Positions 15,034 to 19,925 of a stretch of 19,925 bases of DNA are shown here, in pieces. Made by a program: the position numbers and the translations under genes. The stretch covers positions 1 through 19,925 of the forward strand of contig NYWY01000030.1 of assembly GCA_002685335.1 (NCBI GenBank), read 5' to 3'. The notes under the pieces are model-generated. The model saw only the letters and a list, made by a program, of their open reading frames with translations. It did no database searches and was not told the origin of the DNA. Within the stretch, counting starts at the first letter, position 1. Each line of letters starts with the position of its first letter. Origin of the DNA: Planctomycetaceae bacterium. Lineage in GTDB: Bacteria; Planctomycetota; Phycisphaerae; Phycisphaerales; SM1A02.

Positions 15034-16284
15034 TCAGCCTCGGTCGGCCATCGCCCGCTCGACGGCCGCGACGGTCTTGGGAATACCTCTGGTCAGGACG
15101 ACGGGGCCGTCACGGGTGATCAGCACGTCATCTTCGATCCGTACGCCCAGCTTCTCGTCTTCGAGGTAGATGCCGGGTTCGATCGTGATCACGGCGCCTT
15201 CCTTGAGCGGCCCCTCGGGGGTGATGTCGTGGACCTCCAGGCCCAGGTGATGGCCGATTCCGTGGAAGAATCGATCTCCGTGGCCCGCCTTGGCGATGAT
15301 GTCCCGCGACGCCTTGTCGATCTGGGCCATGGTGGCTCCGACCGTGGCGACCCTGATCGAGGCTTCGAGGGCCTTGAGCACCAGTTCGTAGATCTCACGC
15401 TGCCGTGGTCCGAACTTCCCGTTGGCGGGAATCGTCCGGGTGACGTCCGCGGTGTATCCGCCGTAGTTCGCCCCGGAATCGATGACGATGAGGTCGTCGG
15501 GGGCGAGCGGTTCCTTGTTCGCCGTGTAGTGGAGAACGGTGCCGTTGATTCCGGCGCCGACGATGGTGTTGTAGCCGGGGCCGCGGGAGCCGTTCGCCCG
15601 GTAGCCATGCTCGAGGGTCTCCATGACGTCCCACTCGGTCATGCCGGGTTCCACCGTCCGGAACATCGCGTCGTATCCGAGCCGGGAGATCTCGACCGCC
15701 TCTCGGATCATCTTCTGCTCCGCCTTGCTCTTGACCGAGCGCATTCGCGCCAGCACCGCGGTCTGATCCTGGATCTCGATACCGGGGTACCTCTCCTGCA
15801 GCTGACGGAAGATCGCGAGGTCGGGGGAGACGGACTGTCCGAGCCAGCCGAAGGGGTGCAGACAGGCACAGGTCCGGGTGCGTTGCATGCAGCCATCGAG
15901 GACTCGGCCGAGTCTCGGGAGCCGCATGATCTGGGTGATTCCGTAGGCGACCTTGAGGGGAGTGGCGATCTCGTCCCGGAGTCCGTCCCACTTCTCCACT
16001 TCAGGGTCCAGGGGCTTCAGGAGCAGGGAGCATTCACGACCGGCCGGGGCGGAGGCATCGAAGAGGAGGATCGCCCCCGGTTCATCGACGATCCCGGTGA
16101 GGTACTCGAAGTGGGGGTGGGGACGATAGGTGCCGTGAAGCGTCGCATCCGAATCGCCGGCGTGGACGAGGGCGATCGGCTTCTGGCCGCGCTTTCGAAG
16201 AGAGGTCAGGACCCGGTCGCGTCGGCGGGCGTATTCGGCGACGGGAATTTCGGGGGTCTTCAGGGCTGGGGGCTTGGCAGGCAT
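15034..16284 (-). CDS. M24 family metallopeptidase, Xaa-Pro aminopeptidase (PepP-like)
   Basis: A 416-residue dinuclear-metal peptidase that removes an N-terminal residue preceding proline. The N-terminal creatinase-like domain (about 13-175) includes the aminopeptidase-P N motif region HFEYLTGI. The C-terminal pita-bread domain carries all five metal ligands: D269 and D280 (VIDSGANYGGYTADVTRT), H345 (GIGHHLG), E369 (TIEPGIY) and E384 (VRIEDDVL). Length and motifs fit PepP-type enzymes. No signal peptide is visible, so it is cytoplasmic. Start 16284 has AAGGAA 6 bases upstream; GTG 16311 would add nine residues without a good ribosome site. It stands apart from its neighbours, with 130 bases downstream and 349 bases upstream lacking a clear gene, so it is probably transcribed alone. 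Confidence 0.94.
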   Translation of the reverse strand: MPAKPPALKTPEIPVAEYARRRDRVLTSLRKRGQKPIALVHAGDSDATLHGTYRPHPHFEYLTGIVDEPGAILLFDASAPAGRECSLLLKPLDPEVEKWDGLRDEIATPLKVAYGITQIMRLPRLGRVLDGCMQRTRTCACLHPFGWLGQSVSPDLAIFRQLQERYPGIEIQDQTAVLARMRSVKSKAEQKMIREAVEISRLGYDAMFRTVEPGMTEWDVMETLEHGYRANGSRGPGYNTIVGAGINGTVLHYTANKEPLAPDDLIVIDSGANYGGYTADVTRTIPANGKFGPRQREIYELVLKALEASIRVATVGATMAQIDKASRDIIAKAGHGDRFFHGIGHHLGLEVHDITPEGPLKEGAVITIEPGIYLEDEKLGVRIEDDVLITRDGPVVLTRGIPKTVAAVERAMADRG

Positions 16285-16290
16285 GGATGC

Positions 16291-16296
16291 TTCCTT
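16291..16296 (-). promoter_or_regulatory. Ribosome binding site of the M24 peptidase gene
   Basis: AAGGAA on the - strand, 6 bases before ATG 16284. It favours this ATG over GTG 16311. Confidence 0.5.
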
Positions 16297-16341
16297 GAGG
16301 GGACGATTCACGAAGATAGCGGAAGCCCGGGATGGCGTGGT

Positions 16342-16602
16342 TCAATCCGCATCGAGCATCCAGGTCCATCGTGACCGTTCGACTCGTTCGTGGAGTTCAG
16401 CCGCATTCCTCACCAGTGGTCCGAGACTCGCGGTGGCAGCGTCTCCCGGCTTCAGGATCTCCTCCCCCGGCGGGGCGGCGGATGACGCCAGCGAGACGAA
16501 GCGGGACTCCGGCGGCCGACCAGGCCAGGCCTGGACGGGATGCGGTGTCGCCGGTCCGGGCAGAGGTGAATCGGGCGTCGGCCTGTTCTTCGCGGCATCC
16601 GG
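16342..16602 (-). pseudogene. Start-less open frame, possible gene remnant
   Basis: In the 349-base gap between the peptidase and phenylalanine hydroxylase genes, one - strand frame is open for 86 codons between TGA 16605-16603 and TGA 16344-16342. It has no ATG, GTG or TTG in its first 60 codons. Its second half reads like protein (EEILKPGDAATASLGPLV, then AAELHERVERSRWTWMLDAD), but its third-position G+C is only about 60%, lower than I would expect for a real gene here. Another - strand frame has GTG 16606 with GGGAG 7 bases upstream and encodes 69 residues to 16397. The two could be parts of one frameshifted gene, or both may be chance. Nothing else is visible in this gap. Confidence 0.2.
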
Positions 16603-16633
16603 TCACGATGTCGCTCCCTGGTGAACGTCGACT

Positions 16634-17485
16634 TCAAGCGGAGGTTGGTTCGCTGTTCTTTTCGAGGATCCGATTGGCGTACTCGTTCATCGCGTCACGA
16701 AGCTGATCGAATGATTCGAGGACATAGAGGATCGGCTGGTACTGATCGATCTCGAAGTCGGTGTTGCACACCGTGTCCAGATCGAAGGGACGCCGATCGA
16801 CGTCCGAGCTCTCGAGCGCGTGCTTGCTCTCACCGGGCGAGGAGATCAACCCGGATCCGTAGAGCTTGAGTTGACCCTCTTCGCGAATCAGGCCGAACTC
16901 GACGGTGAACCAGAAAAGTCGGGCGAGCCGGGTGGTGTCCAGTTCGTCGGCCGAGGTGAGGGCCGCGCGACCGTAGGTCTGGAGAAAGTCGGCGAAGACG
17001 GGGTCGGCGTGGAGTGGGACGTGACCGAAGACGTCGTGGAAGACGTCGGGCTCGGGCAGGTAGTCGATCGAATCCTTGGGTCGGATCACGATCGTGGTGG
17101 GAAAGTCCCGGCGGGCGAGACAGGCGAAGAACGCCTTGGCCGGCAGGTACCCGGGAACCGCGCGACTCTGCCAGCCGGTCAGATCCTGAAGAAAGGTGTT
17201 GATCGACTTCGGGCCGTCGAGATACGGAATGTGGTCGCGAACCAGGTTGATGGCCTTCGCACCATCGAGGTAGACGTTCGATGCCCGCTCGGCCAGGAAC
17301 TCCATCTGGCGGTCGTAGAGGATCTGCCAGGTCTCCTGGTTCTCCTCGGTGTAGCCGTCGTAGCACTGTTCGATGTACATCTTCGCGGGATCTTCGTGTC
17401 CGGCGGTACCGAACGCATCGGCGTAGGTCTGGGCGGCCTTGGCCTGTTCACCGTCGATCATCGAACTGTTGAGGCTGTGATTCAT
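16634..17485 (-). CDS. phhA: Phenylalanine 4-hydroxylase
   Basis: A 283-residue monomeric-type aromatic amino-acid hydroxylase: iron- and tetrahydropterin-dependent conversion of phenylalanine to tyrosine with O2, in the cytoplasm. The catalytic core is clear. YLPEPDVFHDVFGHVPLH carries the iron ligands H150 and H155, the third ligand is E196 in FWFTVEFGLI, and the C-terminal part includes KLYGSGLISSPGES. Length matches bacterial enzymes, which lack the eukaryotic regulatory ACT domain. ATG 17485 has GGAG 5 bases upstream. The gap to the next gene upstream is 115 bases, so a promoter of its own is likely. The presence of aroD in the same region suggests shared aromatic amino-acid metabolism. 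A tetrahydropterin-recycling gene is not in the window. Confidence 0.95.
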   Translation of the reverse strand: MNHSLNSSMIDGEQAKAAQTYADAFGTAGHEDPAKMYIEQCYDGYTEENQETWQILYDRQMEFLAERASNVYLDGAKAINLVRDHIPYLDGPKSINTFLQDLTGWQSRAVPGYLPAKAFFACLARRDFPTTIVIRPKDSIDYLPEPDVFHDVFGHVPLHADPVFADFLQTYGRAALTSADELDTTRLARLFWFTVEFGLIREEGQLKLYGSGLISSPGESKHALESSDVDRRPFDLDTVCNTDFEIDQYQPILYVLESFDQLRDAMNEYANRILEKNSEPTSA

Positions 17486-17490
17486 GCGGA

Positions 17491-17494
17491 CTCC
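17491..17494 (-). promoter_or_regulatory. Ribosome binding site of phhA
   Basis: GGAG on the - strand, 5 bases before ATG 17485. Further up, the 115-base gap contains TATCAT (17576-17571), a conceivable -10 element without a clear -35. Confidence 0.4.
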
Positions 17495-17600
17495 GGATTC
17501 CTGGTCGCGCGGCTGGGGAGCCCGTGCTGATGTCGTGATCGCTCCACCTCGGAACGGTTACTCCTTCCTCCATGATAAGACGCCGGAGCCACGGTGCGGT

Positions 17601-18608
17601 TCAGCGGTCTCGGGGAGGATCGACCGAATGTGGAGGAACGACCCCGGAGAGCATCGCCACGACGTTCTCGACGCAGATGTCGGTCAGGTCGGTCCGGTCC
17701 TCCACGGTCGCGGACGCCACGTGGGGGAGCAGCATCGCATTGGGCAGGTCACGAAGCTCCCGGCTGATTCGCGGTTCGTGCTCGTAGACGTCAAGGCCGG
17801 CGGCGAAGATCCGGCCCTCGGCGAGGGCGGCGGTCAGGGCCGTCTCGTCGACCACGGGGCCTCGGCTGACGTTGACCAGCACCGCGGTCGGTTTCATCAG
17901 CTCGAACGCCCGGGCGTCGATCAGGTGCCGCGTTTCATCGGTGAGGCTGGTGGTGACCACGATCACGTCCGCCTCGGGCAGCCCATCCTCCAGGGTCGTC
18001 CGCACGGCGGAGATCGGAGGAGCCTCGATTCCGGGCTTCGGACCGCGGGCGGTGTAGGAGACCTTCATCTCCCAGCCGATCGATCGTCGCGCGACGGCAC
18101 TTCCGATCCGGCCCGCTCCGACCACCAGCAGGTTCCGCCCCACGAGTCGATGACCGAGGAGCATCCGGGGCTCGTGCCCCTTCCAGGTGCCGCTCCGAGC
18201 CAGATCGAGACCTTCGCGCAACCGACGGATGGCGGCGAGAACCAGGGCCCACGCAAGATCCGCGGTCGGTTCGGTCATCGGTGGGGGCCCGTTGCAGACG
18301 ACCACCTCCCGTTCCGCGCAGGCGATTCGATCGATGTTGTCGAAACCGACCGCGTAGTTGGCGACCACGCGAAGTTGCGGACCGGCGGCGTCGAGGAACG
18401 CCTGGTCGACCGGGAGGGTGAGCGGGGTCACCACGGCCGACGCCCCGGAGACCAGTCGATGAAGATCGGTCTTCGGTCGGGTCGCCCCGTCGGGGATGAT
18501 GTCGATGGTGACCTCGTCCGGCTCGAATCCGGCCCGGGCGAGGCTGGTCTCGAATCGGGGCCGGGCATCTCCGACGCAGTCCAGCAGAACCACGATCCGC
18601 ATGGTCAT
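17601..18608 (-). CDS. D-isomer-specific 2-hydroxyacid dehydrogenase
   Basis: A 335-residue NAD(P)-dependent dehydrogenase that interconverts 2-oxo acids and D-2-hydroxy acids. The Rossmann motif is VVGAGRIGSAVARR (GxGxxG 164-169). The catalytic residues are R249 in NVSRGPVVDE, E278 in GLDVYEHEP and H296 in LLPHVASAT; VVANYAVGFDNID near 81-93 is the substrate-loop region. Overall it resembles glyoxylate/hydroxypyruvate reductases rather than SerA, since no ACT domain follows, but substrate cannot be told from sequence. Its ATG overlaps the stop of the upstream gene as ATGA (18605-18608), so the two are co-translated. ATG 18602 is an alternative start two codons in. In an aromatic context phenyl- or hydroxyphenylpyruvate is a possible substrate, but this is a guess. 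Confidence 0.93.
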   Translation of the reverse strand: MTMRIVVLLDCVGDARPRFETSLARAGFEPDEVTIDIIPDGATRPKTDLHRLVSGASAVVTPLTLPVDQAFLDAAGPQLRVVANYAVGFDNIDRIACAEREVVVCNGPPPMTEPTADLAWALVLAAIRRLREGLDLARSGTWKGHEPRMLLGHRLVGRNLLVVGAGRIGSAVARRSIGWEMKVSYTARGPKPGIEAPPISAVRTTLEDGLPEADVIVVTTSLTDETRHLIDARAFELMKPTAVLVNVSRGPVVDETALTAALAEGRIFAAGLDVYEHEPRISRELRDLPNAMLLPHVASATVEDRTDLTDICVENVVAMLSGVVPPHSVDPPRDR

Positions 18609-19339
18609 CGATCGCCGTCGAGCAGCCGGGCGATCTGGATCGCCGCGGCATCCTGATCGCCGGCCGGCGTCTCGAATCCGATGCGAATTACTTCGAATCG
18701 CCCTCGGATATCCAATCCCAGTGGATCGACGCCCACCAGCCGGGGCGATTCGACCTCGACCTCCGCTCGTTCCAAGGCCAGGCGGCGGAGGTCTCCCTCT
18801 CGATCGGCATTCACCGAGCGGCAGAGCGTCGCTTCGGCCTCGGCGAGGGGGTTGGGGCTCATGACGGCTTCTCCATCGAAGGCGTAGCCCGCGAACTTGC
18901 AGAAGTCGACCGTCATGGCCGCCCAGCGGACATCATCGGGCTCGCCGTGATAGATCCGCCAACGATCGGCGAGGACGCCATCGGGACCGGATTCCTCGAA
19001 GCGGTCGAGGGTCACCATGAGCTGGACGATTCGATCATCGTCGCTCTCGGGTTCTTCCGGGAGATACAGGGCACAGTCGGTGCTCAGGAGCATGGCCTCC
19101 ATGACCGGAGCGATCAATCGACCGTCCGGGGCGAAGACCACCTTGATCGGGAGGTATTCGGTGTCGAAGCGGATGAGGCCGCGAAGATGACCGCGCATGA
19201 ACGCGATCGCGTCTGAGATCTCTTCGGGTAGGTCGAGCATGCGGGAAGTGTATCGCTGGAAGGCCTCGAGGCCGCGACCGGTCTCCTGGGTCCGTCGACC
19301 GACCGTCTCGACCCTCTCGACCGTAGACTGGTCGGCCAT
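18605..19339 (-). CDS. FMN-split-barrel-like protein with DUF2470-like C-terminal domain
   Basis: A 244-residue soluble protein. The middle (about 55-150) looks like a pyridoxamine-phosphate-oxidase-type split barrel: FDTEYLPIKVVFAPDG, an ALYLPEE strand, a VQLMVTLDRFEE strand, and a helix with RWRIYHGEP. The C-terminus (about 168-240) resembles DUF2470, with VNADREGDL where that domain has a short NADHADAL-type motif, then VGVDPLGLDI and VIRIGFETP. This pairing is found in HugZ-like heme-utilisation proteins, but the His residues expected in the motif are absent, so heme binding is doubtful. I rate the family as likely, the function as unknown. Start 19339 avoids overlap with aroD; ATG 19360, ATG 19366 and GTG 19399 are in-frame alternatives. 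No good Shine-Dalgarno was found for any. The downstream dehydrogenase overlaps by 4 bases. Confidence 0.7.
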   Translation of the reverse strand: MADQSTVERVETVGRRTQETGRGLEAFQRYTSRMLDLPEEISDAIAFMRGHLRGLIRFDTEYLPIKVVFAPDGRLIAPVMEAMLLSTDCALYLPEEPESDDDRIVQLMVTLDRFEESGPDGVLADRWRIYHGEPDDVRWAAMTVDFCKFAGYAFDGEAVMSPNPLAEAEATLCRSVNADREGDLRRLALERAEVEVESPRLVGVDPLGLDIRGRFEVIRIGFETPAGDQDAAAIQIARLLDGDR

Positions 19340-19925
19340 GTCGTTTCTTTGCGTCTCCATCTTCATCGATTCGATCGACGATGTCCCCTTCGCGCTCACC
19401 CGTGCCCACGCGGCGGTCGAGGCGGGCGCGCGTCTGGTCGAGTGGCGACTCGATGCGCTGGCCGAGGAATCGGACGGCCTGGCATCGATTCAGCGTCTTC
19501 TCGCGGACACCCCCGCGCCCTGCATCGCCACGATCCGGGCCGAGGACGAAGGGGGCACCTGGGCCGGCAGCGAACAGGACCGGATATCGCTTCTCGAAGC
19601 GATCGGCACCGGAGATCACCCTCCGGCCTACATCGATCTGGAACTCCGAGCCTGGCAACGCAGCGCGAACCTTCGACAGAAGGTCCGACTGGCCATCGAT
19701 CACGAGCATCAGGTCCGTGACATCTCGACCCGGCTGATCCTCTCGAGCCACGAATTCGGAGGGCGTCCTTCGGATCTTCTCTCCCGGGTCGCCGACATCG
19801 CGGGTGAGGATGCCTGTGCGATCGGGAAGATCGTCTTCATGGCTCGGAGTGCCCGGGACTGCCTCGAACTCTTCGATCTGCTGGCCGCTCGGCCCAAGCC
19901 GCTCATCGCGTTGGCGATGGGTGAA
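19338..19925 (+). CDS. aroD: 3-dehydroquinate dehydratase, type I (AroD; partial, runs off the window)
   Basis: The frame is open from ATG 19338 to the end of the window, 196 codons without a stop. It encodes a type I (Schiff-base) dehydroquinase of the shikimate pathway. Motifs in order: VEWRLDAL (E35, R37, D39), IATIRAEDEGG (R67), YIDLEL, LSSHEFGGRP with the catalytic H138, GKIVFMARSARD with the Schiff-base K164, and LIALAMGE at the edge. In many planctomycetes and plants this domain is fused to shikimate dehydrogenase (AroDE); the fusion cannot be judged because the sequence stops here. The start is supported by the first strand, FLCVSIFIDS, beginning at residue 3. No Shine-Dalgarno precedes it; TAGACT (19324-19329) lies 8 bases upstream, so a leaderless mRNA is possible. 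Confidence 0.93.
   Translation, partial: MSFLCVSIFIDSIDDVPFALTRAHAAVEAGARLVEWRLDALAEESDGLASIQRLLADTPAPCIATIRAEDEGGTWAGSEQDRISLLEAIGTGDHPPAYIDLELRAWQRSANLRQKVRLAIDHEHQVRDISTRLILSSHEFGGRPSDLLSRVADIAGEDACAIGKIVFMARSARDCLELFDLLAARPKPLIALAMGE

Noticed and set aside
14560..16374. A 604-codon + strand open frame opposite the M24 peptidase gene
   Set aside because: Antisense shadow of the peptidase, whose five metal ligands are all intact. The translation is low in hydrophobic core patterns and crosses two unrelated genes.
16274..16624. A 116-codon + strand open frame in the gap between the peptidase and phenylalanine hydroxylase
   Set aside because: It begins inside the 5' end of the peptidase gene on the other strand, lacks a ribosome site, and its translation is Ser/Arg/Gly-rich without any motif.

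Overview
This is a G+C-rich bacterial window, dense with genes, most of them tightly packed. The gene set suggests a planctomycete, perhaps a Phycisphaerae-like marine lineage. The main reasons are a MoxR / DUF58 / double von Willebrand A (Bat-type) locus carrying a giant periplasmic helical-repeat protein, a DUF5658 membrane protein, a TlpA-type protein built from two thioredoxin folds, and an unusually extended ThiC. The assignment is inference from gene content; there is no rRNA or other phylogenetic marker. I see no tRNA, rRNA, CRISPR array, insertion sequence or phage gene.

Left part, + strand (1-4361): thiC (hydroxymethylpyrimidine phosphate synthase), a family 2 glycosyltransferase, a small DUF5658 membrane protein that starts 15 bases after the glycosyltransferase stop, and a secreted protein that may be LolA-like. 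This block ends convergently, 50 bases from the next locus.

Centre, - strand (13715 down to 4412): a run of seven co-directional genes, read in the order MoxR ATPase, DUF58 protein, one-pass BatD-like protein, BatA-like VWA protein, BatB-like VWA protein, small membrane/coiled-coil protein, and a 1241-residue exported repeat protein with one C-terminal membrane span. Four of the six junctions overlap by 4 to 7 bases, so this is almost certainly one operon. The usual model for such loci is a MoxR AAA+ chaperone acting on VWA proteins at the membrane. Here the MoxR Walker B aspartate is replaced by alanine.

Right part, mostly - strand (14903 down to 13785, then 16284 to 15034, 17485 to 16634, 18608 to 17601, 19339 to 18605): an exported double-thioredoxin protein whose second domain lost its CxxC, an M24 Xaa-Pro aminopeptidase, phenylalanine 4-hydroxylase, a D-2-hydroxyacid dehydrogenase, and a split-barrel protein with a DUF2470-like C-terminus. 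On the + strand the window ends inside aroD (type I 3-dehydroquinate dehydratase), whose ATG shares a palindromic CATG with the likely start codon of the divergent gene. AroD and phenylalanine hydroxylase place aromatic amino-acid metabolism at this end.

The only gene-free stretch over 300 bases is 16285-16633. It holds an open - strand frame without a start codon that may be a gene remnant.
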